Assembly: GCF_025370935.1 (NCBI RefSeq)
Contig: NC_133478.1
Coordinates: forward strand, 15,019,945 to 15,083,944
Source of the DNA: Choristoneura fumiferana
Lineage: Eukaryota > Arthropoda > Insecta > Lepidoptera > Tortricidae
Direction of reading: 5' to 3'
Length of the DNA stretch: 64,000 nucleotides
Below the pieces are notes generated by a model, which was given only the letters and a program-made list of their open reading frames with translations, did not search any database and was not told the origin of the DNA. The position numbers were made by a program, and so were the translations under genes. Shown one piece after another: positions 31,414 through 41,628 of this stretch; the stretch's first letter is position 1, and each line of letters begins with the position of its first letter.

Positions 31414-31799
31414 ATCGGGTGGATGGTCTCTGGCAGGTTGACCATGTACGGAGTGGGTTTTAGGTACTCGCAATGGCGTGCATTAAGTAGGCAGCAGGGT
31501 AGGCAGCGCTAGAAGCACAAGTAAATAGGCAGTAGATTGACTCAGCCGTATTCTTGAAATTTATACCTACGGCTGGGCGGAGCGCTAGGGTTGGCGTCTA
31601 CAAAAAGTAAAACAGACGTGTGTAGATTTTTATTGTATGTGTGTAGTTTTAGGTGTAGGAATAAAACATAATGTTAATTTTATGATTATTTATTTACTTA
31701 TTCATTAAATTATGAGTTGGTAATAGATTTTTTTGCGTCTATTGCGGCAAGTTCTAAACGACTTGTTGTTGAATTTTATCACATAAAAAAAGTCTATAG

Positions 31800-32278
31800 C
31801 CACGTTACGGAATCGAAACGGGGCGAATAGAGCGGGCAGCGCGGCATAGCACTCGACCAGCGACCGGACTGCGCGGCGCGCGGCGTGGCACTGCGTAGTT
31901 TTGTGTTGCGATGATCAGTTAGCAGCCGTGTAAATGACGCTTAGATGTGTGCGTGCGTCGATTCGGGTGCTAATACGAGTATGAAGTCGAACTACTGTCT
32001 ATTACTTGTATTGTGCTAGAAGTGCTGGTGACGCGCTGCTGCGGCGAAAACTACCACCTGCCTACCCTGGAATCGACTCAATGCAGGCCAATGGCGCACT
32101 AGATGGCCACGACCACGACCAGAGTGGCCTCAACTACCAGTTTTTTTATCATCTTCTTCTAGCTGTTCGGCTACAAGTACTATTTCCTAACGCTGAGAGC
32201 GCCGCTGATGTGCTTTCAGGTGGCGACGTAGCCGATTTATGCGCAAAATGTGCGGCCACACTCTCCACAAGTCAATAA
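31800..32278 (+). CDS. Possible 5' exon of an unidentified gene, copy A
   Basis: A GC-rich block stands out from AT-rich DNA. An ATG at 32081 opens a frame starting MQANGALDGHDHDQSGLNYQ and running to a stop at 32276-32278 (65 aa). Upstream 31800-32080 would be 5' UTR; an initiator-like TCAGTT lies near 31915. The allele (51242-51439) keeps the frame. However, most A/B differences fall in one 22-bp pyrimidine-rich tract (32142-32163) that looks like a splice acceptor. If so, the exon after it reads LFGYKYYFLTLRAPLMCFQ to a CAG|GTGGCG donor. I recognise no family; coding status is uncertain, and a non-coding promoter or 5' UTR is the alternative. Confidence 0.4.
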
Positions 32279-32906
32279 ACCAACGACATAATTATACTGG
32301 ATAGGTGCAGATGGTCTAGCTTTCAGCTCGTCGCGTTTACTAACTAACCTCAAAATGTATTAATTATAGAAACCATATAAACGTAGCGTACTTGGCGGCA
32401 ACAGTCTTATTGGTTATCTAGTGCGCGAAGTGCCATAGAGAGATGTAAATCAAGCAAATTATACTGTGAAGTAAATGTGATCATAACAGAACCTTTAGTG
32501 CACAAGTTTGAGTCTCATTACACTGGCATTTTGTCTTTCATCCATATTTTTCTCTTATAAATCATTCAACCAATATTATTGTTATTGCTAAGCATATTGC
32601 CGATTCATCGCTGCCTCGCGTGCTCGAAGAGGGTGTGAAACTTGCCGGCCAATTATCAAAGCTATTAAATCAGGGGAATTAATTTAACTTTCACTTGATT
32701 GGCACACTAATAGGTGTTGGATAAATGGTTATAGTATTTCAAGAATGAAATAAATACCATGCACTTAAGACAGACTTGCTGAAAAGCATTCTTGGAACTT
32801 AGCTTTGTGGAGACATTTAATTAAATATTAAATAAGCGTCAGAAATTTAAAAATAAGCATAAAAGGAGTACATAAATAATAATGAACAAATATAAAAGGC
32901 AAGTAA

Positions 32907-33192
32907 GCCGTGGTGGCCTAGTGGTTTGACCTATCGCCTCTCAAGCAGAGGGTCGTGGGTTCAAACCCCGGCTCGCACCTCTGAGTTTTTCGAAATTCAT
33001 TTGCGGAATTGCATTTGAAATTTACCACGAGCTTTGCGGTGAAGGAAACATCGTGAGGAAACCTGCACAAACCGGTGAAGCAATTCAATGGTGCGTGTGA
33101 AGTTCCCAATACGCACTGGGCCCGCGTGGGAACTATGGCCCAAGCCCTCTTGTTCTGAGAGGAGACCTCTATACGCTGGGATGGATGGATTG
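32907..33192 (+). mobile_element. Full-length pol III SINE with target duplication
   Basis: The head carries an A box (tggcctagtgg) and B box (gggttcaaacccc) typical of a tRNA-derived pol III promoter, the body ends 'ggctgggatggatggat'-like, and ATAAAAGGCAA(G/A)TA flanks it at 32892-32905 and 33193-33206. Compared with its allele it lacks ~15 bp near the 3' end. Not a tRNA gene: no anticodon or acceptor stem can be folded. Confidence 0.9.
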
Positions 33193-33994
33193 ATAAAAGG
33201 CAAATAAAAGAAAGAAAGATGTCCCATATTCGCTATTATAAAAGACACACAAATACAACAAAATTTACACAATAAATAAATAAAATAAATATGTTAGAAC
33301 ACTCGTCGTAAATGAAGCAATTAGACAAATTTTGCCACATACGTAAACTACTTCAACTTTGCCCTCTGGCCACACATTGCTGTTTGATTTAGAGTCATAA
33401 CTTCACTCTTTGTTTTCAATTTATCTACAGAAATTAATTAAAATAAAAGTTTAAAAACAAAGCTATTTACACTCTAAATAAATAAAGGCAATGTTGACCA
33501 CAAATAACATTTTACTACATTCTCTCTCTTTAAATTTTTGCTAGTCACGGGCGGTTGTGATCATAACACATCAGATGACCCGCATACTCATGGACCTCTC
33601 TCACAATACGAGTAAAAAAACTACCACCACGGTTTTCATAATATTAATTGGATTTTATAAATAACAACCTACAAAATTCCAACGGTAGGGCCCGCTACGT
33701 GACATAGGGCGGAGTTAAAAATACTCTTACTTATTACCTGGGCGAATGTTTAAGGTACGGTAACGTCTTCATTCCATTTTTTTCCTACGTTTATCCGGGC
33801 TGTGGGTTTTTCCTTTTAATACGCGCTTTTTGCTCGGCTTGTTTTAACTCGGGCAATTTTGGTGCGGAAAAGTTTAAACAGCTTCGTAGTTTTTTTGGTG
33901 AATTTGTGTGTGTTATTAATGTGAAGATACAATTTGAAATTATAATTCTCTTGGAGTTTAATTATGAGAGGAAAAGGGTGTTCCTATTTTTTAT

Positions 33995-34255
33995 TACAAG
34001 CTTTAATTTAACTTGCCCTGTTCGTTTATTTATTTATTTGGTTCAAACCTATCAAGTTAAATTTGATCCACTTCTAGTAGTCCGACGACTTGAAATCTGA
34101 TAGTGACATCCTGCCTGGTAGTCTGGCCAGGATCGTCTCCACAGGACGGAACTCTTCAACGGCTAATGGCATCGACTTGAAATTTGTTATTCAAATGTAG
34201 TTTAGGTGACAATACAAGTACAGTCGACAAAAAGTACAGTTAGCAAAAAAAGGCT
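33995..34255 (+). repeat. Dispersed repeat Y
   Basis: Closest relative of 4120-4412, sharing 'gacggaactcttcaacggct', 'aatggcatcgacttgaaatt' and 'gtgacaatacaagtacagtc'. Allele 53278-53530. Confidence 0.7.
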
Positions 34256-34364
34256 TGTATTACCAAAAACTTATTTTGGATGATTTTAACATCCAATGAT
34301 TTTACATAAAATAAAGTTAAATAAAATAGATAATTTTCTTTCTAGGTCCTTTATCTTCTAAACA

Positions 34365-34493
34365 ATCAACATCATCATCAGCCGGAAGACGTCCATTGTT
34401 GAAGTAGGGCCTACCCGTTAGAACGTCGCAATGAACGGCAACCCGCCACTTGCATCCACCGGTTGCCCGCAACTCTCTTGATGTTGTCAGTCC
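34365..34493 (-). pseudogene. RTE-like LINE 3' fragment
   Basis: Minus translation contains 'NRWMQVAGCRSLRR' and ends in TGATGATGATG. It is the same subfamily as 52411-52661 and is interrupted on its 5' side by a hAT-type MITE. Allele 53650-53777. Confidence 0.7.
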
Positions 34494-34501
34494 ACCTAGA
34501 C

Positions 34502-34683
34502 CAGGGGCGGCCAACCGGTCGACCGCGACTATTAGTCCAGTCCATCGTGGCAAGGCAAAAAATATAATACTGAACTATGCTGTTTCATTTAAGATTTCAA
34601 GAAGTATGTAGTTGGCAGATCGCACAGGGTTTCGTCAGTAAACAGTAGGTAGATCTTGGGTCTAATCAAGTTGGCCACCCCTG
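34502..34683. mobile_element. hAT-type MITE (182 bp) inserted beside a LINE fragment
   Basis: Ends CAGGGGCGGCCAAC and GTTGGCCACCCCTG are inverted. Flanking octamers are ACCTAGAC (34494-34501) and ACCTACAC (34684-34691); the allele has ACCTAGAC and GCCTAGAC. Both haplotypes therefore derive from one 8-bp duplication with a different later mutation in each. Confidence 0.85.
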
Positions 34684-34759
34684 ACCTACACGATATCTTT
34701 AAACAATAATAATAGTCGTCTAAACAATAACTTTAAATAATAAACAATTAAGTTATTAC

Positions 34760-36380
34760 TTTGATACTAGCCTTTGCCTACGGCATCTTGCATACCATTA
34801 GCTAGCTATTAAATTGAAATTTCCATGAGAATTCCCCATAAAATACATCGTGAATTTCTTTGACGTTGCATAAAAAACTTGCACTGAATATTGTCTTTAA
34901 TCCTAGCAGTTAAAGTTTTAGGTTTTGGAATGAAAAGTAGCCAACTTGTTATTATTTTTTGGATGATATGTATATATCAAGTTTCATCCAAAAAAATCCT
35001 AAAATTATACCGTGAATTTTATTACTGTTGCATAAAAAAATCTAATCCTAGTGGTTGTAATTTAAGGCGCTTAGGTCTTAAGGTTTAAGCTTTTCTGAAT
35101 GGTTGCGCAACTTTCTACAATCTACAAAGTACTAGAAAGCTTTAAATAAATTGAAATCGGTAAAATCGTCCTTAAGTCATGGCGCGACCAAGGGAAATCG
35201 GGATAATTAAAAAAAAAGTCATGACGACGCTCACTTGTTTTTAACACACCCGAACCAAGAAACATCCTTCCAGTGGCAGTTATCTTTCCCTGACCCCTCT
35301 CAAAGTTGATTACATAACTCAATTCCACAAAAACTGTCGCTTATTCCTTCCCTGTAACTGGTTGGAGACGGTACACGTACAAAACTTCGCTCCCAAAGGT
35401 ATCGAAACTCCATTATAATTCGGTGTCATTTGCGAACTTTGCGAAATCAGCTTCCAATAGTTAAGGCAGTTTTGGGGCATGTTCGTTGCTTAAAAATAGG
35501 AGGGGACGATTTTCACACGTGTGTTGCGGGTCTAAGAAGTTTAGTTTACTTCTGTGTAATCGAATCACTTCAAAACACACCTATTTGGCAAATAAATATG
35601 TAGTTATATATTTATTATTACAGATAACAAGAATGCCAATTAGAAGTCTATGCGGTAATTAAAGTACGAGTAATATAAGAAATTCCTATAAGCTTTAGGA
35701 AAGTGCGGAATTCCCTGCACACAAGTCAAAATAGCTCTACCACCGGTTCGAAAAAGCTTCTGTTGAGAAGAATCCGGAAAGAAAATTAACAAGATATATT
35801 TTAAAAATAGTTTAATTTGCACTACTTACTTGTCTTGTTGTTTTCATCAATACACAAAGTTGCACGCAGTCAAGTTGGGCAATTAGTATCATACAGATTA
35901 TTCTCAATAATGTCACTGTAAAGCCATTTTAGGTTTCATTTGTTGAACGTTCACCCTCAGCATTGAACAACCCTTTTGCATACTAAACTATTCACGCGAC
36001 GTTACCCGCTGGACTGACTTCAATTTGTTGCCAGAGTGCTCCATAGCGCAAAGTAAACAAACGGTACCAAGTCCATTTACATTGTTTCACAGACGGAAGA
36101 AATGTTTCACGGCAACTGGGCAACAACGCCGCTTTAAATATAAACCTTTTTACCTCTCTACTTACCTTAGTGTTTCTATTTATTTAGCTCGTATGTACTG
36201 AGTTACGTCACGTTAAATCTGGGGTAACATAGATTTACTTTCAATAATGCTTATCTTCCAAGTTTAGGTATATTTTATACCTTAGTCTGCTATTTACTGT
36301 TAAACTACTAATAATTCTCAAGCAAACTTAGCCCTTATAGTTTTCCTTGAAAATTTGATAAACTTACTACCATTCTGAAT
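34760..36380. other. Gene-free stretch
   Basis: No domain-bearing ORF. 34790-35080 has LINE-tail-like boxes ('gtcatcc', 'aaaatcctaaaattata'). 35830-36380 is unique and well conserved between the copies, but nothing functional is recognised. Confidence 0.5.
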
Positions 36381-36384
36381 TTAT

Positions 36385-36443
36385 TCAAATTTTTCCACAC
36401 CGGTTTTAGATTTTAGAGGGGAGGGGGGACGCTCAAATTTTAA
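36385..36443 (+). repeat. Repeat W start, cut by contig end
   Basis: 'aaatttttccacaccggttt' and 'gaggggaggggggacgctca' are the start of a dispersed repeat that continues in copy B (55585-55860). A reversed copy is at 23705-23880. Contig 1 stops inside it. Confidence 0.75.
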
Positions 36444-36543
36444 NNNNNNNNNNNNNNNNNNNNNNNNNNNNNNNNNNNNNNNNNNNNNNNNNNNNNNNNN
36501 NNNNNNNNNNNNNNNNNNNNNNNNNNNNNNNNNNNNNNNNNNN
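36444..36543. other. Assembly gap, exactly 100 N
   Basis: A run of 100 Ns, the conventional placeholder for a join of unknown size. It lies precisely between the end of copy A and the start of copy B. Confidence 1.
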
Positions 36544-39149
36544 ATTTTTGTAAGCATTTTAGTTAAGACTTGATTCAATCAACTTTATCAAATGAAGAAG
36601 CCTACGTCCACCCACAGCTGATGGAATCCCAATGATTATTTTGTACTCACTATATAATGCTATTAAGGGTATATTTTGAGCAATGTAAACAAAAACAAGA
36701 ATTGTTTCCAATCCAATTATAAGAAACCAAAACAGACAAGAAGAAAGAATAAGAAAAAATACAGTGAAGTAAATAATACAAAGATAAAATGTTGCATATA
36801 CGCAACTGGTAGGGAAGATACTCAGAAATATCGACTTTCTCTCACAACATGTTAATCTTACTAATTATAATCCTCATCATCATCATCATCATCATTGTCA
36901 GCCGCAACACGCCCAATATGCCATCCCCAAAGAATATGAAAGTGAAATAAATCATCTATCGGATTCTTGTGATTTTTAGCAAGTTATTAGGTCCACCTTG
37001 AGGAGGGCCAACCTAAGCTACATCTTCCAAAACGTGGCCGCTACTAAAGAACATACCAAAATCTTAATCATTACTGATGATATATATAAACTTTTAAATT
37101 TAGTTAGTATATTTTTTCCTATGATGTTTTAAAGCCTGAACCAATCTTGACAAAATTTATCAAAAGTGTGCGCCCTGGTTTGAATTACCCTTGTTACTTT
37201 ATTTTGTTTTTTTGTTACCGATGTTTGTTGTTCAGCACCAGTAATACCAAGCTCGCTATAATAATTGATACACCCTGTATAATCGAACCCCCTTGACATG
37301 ATTTATTAGGAAGCGGATTTGTGAATGTTTAGGGCAGCACCCTCTATTGGTGGGAATAGACTGCTCTTAACACACTTGATTTGTTGCTTTTAATAAAAAA
37401 TAAGTCGAGTGCTTTTTACCCTGTTCTAACTATATTAATGCCACTTATGATTAAGTACTACGAAGTGTGACTTCAATGTAATATCTAGTTCAACAAAATC
37501 ACTACTATTATGAAAGCGAAAGTTCGTGTAAGATAAATGGATCTTAGAAATAGCAAATATTTATGTTACTTTTATTCCGATGTTTTGACGAGATCGAATG
37601 TTCTCGTATGTATGTAAAATCCGCTTACTTATACTTTTCGCTAGCGTTAGTGTGTGTGTAGGTTTTCTGTATTATATTATGTAAGTTTTAAATGGGTCCT
37701 ACAGAAAAGCTGCGCTACGGCTTTCTGTAACAATAATCTGAGTGGGAGCCCCTTTATACTGTTCCATATATTTTTTTCCGTCTAATGTATTTTTCTGTGT
37801 ATCGTATATACGTTATTTCTCTCTCTCCTCCCTCTTATATCATCTATATCTCTTACGGTAAGTGATACGGTTAGAAATGTGAAATTTTCCATGAGTGTAC
37901 TTCATGCAAGATGTTAGCTTTGCCACGTTATGAAGTATCTTTCTTTTAATCCCTGGGTAAATTGATTGATTGATCGATAGATGTAAGATAAGAATCAAAT
38001 TTATCAACCTAGCAATATACAATTATTGCATCACAACAATGTATCTACGAACGCACATCACGAACAAGTCTAACTTTTATTCCAAAATAATTCAAAAGAA
38101 CCCAAAAACTCCCTCGTCGAAGCTTAACATTTTAACATCATTTAGGCTTTCCTAAATCCATATTGAGATGTAACACAATAGTGACCAGAACAGGGAGATT
38201 TAACAATACATTAGGGTGAGAGTCACGCGCATTGACTAGTCATGTATTAGAGTGTGCTCAGTTCATTGAGGACGTGTTATGTTTTATAATTATAAAACAA
38301 GTATTATTGACTTTTTTTCAAGCTTTTATTCAACCTGCCCTATTAAGTAGGTAGTATATTTATTCTTCCAGTGGTTGGTTTGACTAGTGATTTGGTACTG
38401 GTACTTATGTAATACAATAATCTGGTAGTGATATCCTCATGGTCCGGGCAGGATCGTCTCCGCAGGAGGAAACTCCTCAATGGTCAATGGTATCGACTTA
38501 AAATTTCGTACGGAAATGTAGTTTAGATAACAACGCAAGGATTGTTGGGGTGGGGAGGCCTATTTACGTACAACAGTGGACGTCCTACTACTTGCGAGAG
38601 GACGAATGTCCAATTATGGATGTTCTACGACATGATGATGATAATGATGTTTTGGCTCAGCCTGACTGAACTTTTAAAAACAGAATTTTCGACATTTGTA
38701 GCTTCAACGGTTTCGATTTTTCATACAACACTTCATTATATTTTCGAAAGGCCGCCCTAAATGCTTGCGTGAAAAAAAAAGCGCTTTGCAAAATTTAAAG
38801 CTCCTAAGGCCCAGTAGTTTGGGCTGTGAGTTGATATACCAGGCAGGCATTCAGTCATCTTTTTCTTATTTAATTATATATGGATGATTATATTACATTT
38901 TGTACGGACTATAAGCAGTATTGATTCATTCAAATATTGTTTGCGCTAAACAACGTCATAGTAAAAAATATCAGCTGAGAAAACAGAATTAACAAACGAC
39001 TATTTTGTGATCTGATCGTTTTAATTTTTAGCTGTTCATTATGTATCCAATAATAATTACATACACTTGTCTTAAAAAAAACCTTTCATTTTAGGTAGGT
39101 ATTTCTGCAAATTATCTAACAATGTTAACAAAAGAAAGTCTTAAATAAA

Positions 39150-39677
39150 ACTTTATTATTATTATCTTTATTTATTTTCATTCTTTGGATTAGGTTTTTA
39201 TAATAGTTATAAAAAGTAAAATACAGAAAAGTACATACAAAACAAAAATATTATAAAAACCTAACCTATAGTTTGCCGCCGTTAACCGGCAGGGCCCAAG
39301 CTACCGGTGGTCAGGGCCGCAGAGTGAGGAACCTCCGGAAGATGCGTGCCGTGTCCAGAAGTACCGGCTTCTGTATCTGGCCCTTGATCCAGTCTCTTGA
39401 GATGTTGGTCGAGACTCTTCGCTATTAGACCGTTTGTCGAAACGACTATCGGGACAATGATCGTCGAGTCAACATCCCACATAGCAGTCACCTCGTGAGC
39501 CAAGTCAAGGTACTTGCTGAGTTTGTCCTTCTCGGCCTTCACGAGGTTCTCGTCATGTGGGATGGTGATGTCGACGAGCACTGCCTGGCGGTTTAATCGA
39601 TCTGTCAGCACGATATCAGGCTTATTGGCTACAATAGTCCTGTCCGTGATGACAGATTGATCCCATTATTAATGTGA
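39150..39677 (-). pseudogene. R2/R4-like LINE end (allele of 20105-20633)
   Basis: Encodes the same 109-residue tail as copy A, with no amino-acid change visible in the ORF. The 3' UTR with its AAT-rich tail runs to about 39150. Confidence 0.7.
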
Positions 39678-39875
39678 AATGTTTGATTAGCGTTAAGTGT
39701 AATGTGTGATTAAGTTATTGCTGGGTCCTAACAGCCATAGACGTATATATAGGGGGGTGGGGGGTTGGAGGCTGTGTCCACCTCAGGATGTTGGGCTACC
39801 GATTCAAAATTCTATAATACTGATATCTTCACACAACAAGGCCCCCCCTGAAAAATAACCCTAGATACGCCAATG

Positions 39876-41628
39876 CTAGCAGCCTCCCTCGTTAGTGCCC
39901 TCAGTGGTTTCGTAAGCAGGTGGTGGCGTTGTAGACTCTGGATCGCACACGACGTCACCGCAGCATTTAGGGTAGTCCAAGGTTATGTCTGTCACCAAAT
40001 GGCAGTTAGATGAGAATGCTAGAAGGCCGCATCTGTTTTAAAAATAAAAACACAGTGACTACTCGTTAAAGCTCGAGGTTGCAGATTTGAGAGCTGTTTT
40101 ATCAAATTGTACTACAGCATTTTCTTTCTGAAATAAGATTATAAAGTAATAGAAAATAAAAAAATATTGCTTACGTATAAACTTGTGTTTCACCGTTCGT
40201 CCCACAGGTGTATTGTTCACATGATGTATCATCAGTCGGAAAATAAGGTTTGTTGAAAGGCAAAACTGCGTTAAATTTAGACAGGTAGCAACCCTCTTGG
40301 TCAGCTGAAAAATAATAAAGTTTTGAGTATTTAATTGCACTGACCGTTTCTTAACTACAAAACCTGCGACAAGCTAAGTAGTGGCTGCTTTCAATATTGG
40401 TTTAATAAAGAAATGACAAATTTTCAGCCCGTTTGCTTATCCTAGTCGGTGTCTTATATTTACATTATTTTTATTACATTCTGCAATGTAGGTAATTAGA
40501 GGACATTGTCAACTTTGATTTTATAGTTAACCCCCGACGCACGCAAAAAAAGGGGTGTTATAAATTGACCGCTATGTGTGTCTGTGTGTGTTTGTGTCTG
40601 TCTGTGTGTGTTTGTGTCTGTCTGTGGCATCGTGCCTATGCAAGGTGGTAGGACCTTGTGCTAGGTCCGCCCGGATTGCTACCACCATCTTGCTCGCTAA
40701 CCCTGCCGTGAAGCAGCAGTGCTTGCACTGTTGTCTTTCGGCGTGGAGAGTAAGACAGCCGGTGAAATTACTGGCACTTGAGGTATCCCATCTTAGGCCT
40801 CTAGGTTGGCAACGCATCTGCAATTCCCCTGATGTTGCAGATGTTTATGGGCGGTGGTGATCTCTTACCATCAGGAGACTTGCTCGTTTTCCATCCAGTC
40901 GAATAAAAAAAAATCGTAGCTCTTAAACCGGATGACCGATTTGAATACGGTTGGTTTTATTTGAAATCAGGTTTTCTAGCGATGGATCTTACATATACTT
41001 TATCAAAATCAGCTTAGCCGTTTTTGAAATATTGAACTTTGAAGTCACAAAGTCGGGAGTTTTTCAACTTTTTGTTGGTTAGGTTATAAAACTATTAACT
41101 TGCTTATAGTGATCAAGGTTTGGGGGGAATTATACCATCGGTCTTACTTAAGTAACCACCCACCGTTGTTTTTATACAGTTAGTATTATTATAAAATTGA
41201 TTGTATATAATTATTTATACATAACTAGCTGGTGCTCGCGTCTTCGCCCCCGGTGTAGTTTTGTTTTTAATTTTCTTAATCTTCTTTTAAAAGAAGCTTC
41301 TCCTGACAATAGCAAAAACAACAAAAAAAGAATTAGCGAAATCGGTCCATAGGCTACTTTTTATCCCGGAAAACTGCGGAGTTCCCGAGGAAACAGCGTG
41401 CGATAACCGGATTCCACGCGAGCGAAGCCGCAGGCAAAAGCTAGTTATAATACAGAAAGAAGAAAAGTGGTCAGTGTTTAGCAAAACAAAAATAATCCGC
41501 GGTAGTCATAAAAAATACTCAAACTTACCGAATCCAGGTGGTTTTGGTACCGCAGGATAAATCCCAACTGCGGCGTAGACACACGCGACCGCTGCCGCCA
41601 CGAAAATGAGATTCAATAATTTGTTCAT
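39876..41628 (-). CDS. Secreted SVWC-domain (Vago-like) peptide gene, copy B; join of 3 exons
   Basis: Exons 41529-41628, 40175-40304 and 39876-40032 have the same lengths (100, 130, 157 nt), phases and splice sites as copy A and join to 128 aa. Differences from A that I read are E27V (exon 1), F76Y (exon 2) and L93I (exon 3), plus at least one silent change (Asp35 GAT/GAC). All eight SVWC cysteines and the terminal Cys are kept. Intron 1 is ~430 bp longer because a BMC1-like insertion and its host repeat are intact here. If the 19 kb duplication is an assembly artefact, this is the other allele of the same gene, not a paralogue. Confidence 0.9.
40528..41090. mobile_element. Repeat X (minus) split by a BMC1-like insertion (plus)
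   Basis: Repeat X runs reversed from 'aacccccgacgcacgc' at 40529 to 'caactttttgttggttag' near 41085. A complete poly(A)-ended BMC1-like copy sits inside it at about 40630-40912. 'atcgt' occurs on both sides and may be the target duplication. A TGTCTG microsatellite lies at 40575-40628. Confidence 0.75.

Larger units (their letters stand above)
17478..36443. repeat. ~19 kb duplicated segment, copy A (end of contig 1)
   Basis: Collinear with 36544-55649 throughout. Alignable blocks are nearly identical by eye, with many 1-20 bp indels and a handful of large ones. Copy A ends at an N gap and copy B begins right after it, which fits overlapping haplotype contigs better than a biological tandem duplication. 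Confidence 0.95.

Noticed and set aside
31126..31512. 128-aa ORF as a gene
   Set aside because: It crosses a TIR MITE (31209-31413). The allele loses the frame by a one-base insertion, and ORFs exist on both strands because of the inverted repeats.
32909..32985. tRNA gene
   Set aside because: Has A and B boxes but no foldable cloverleaf or anticodon arm, and it continues into a dispersed SINE body.
36381..36578. 65-aa ORF
   Set aside because: Reads through the N gap; meaningless.
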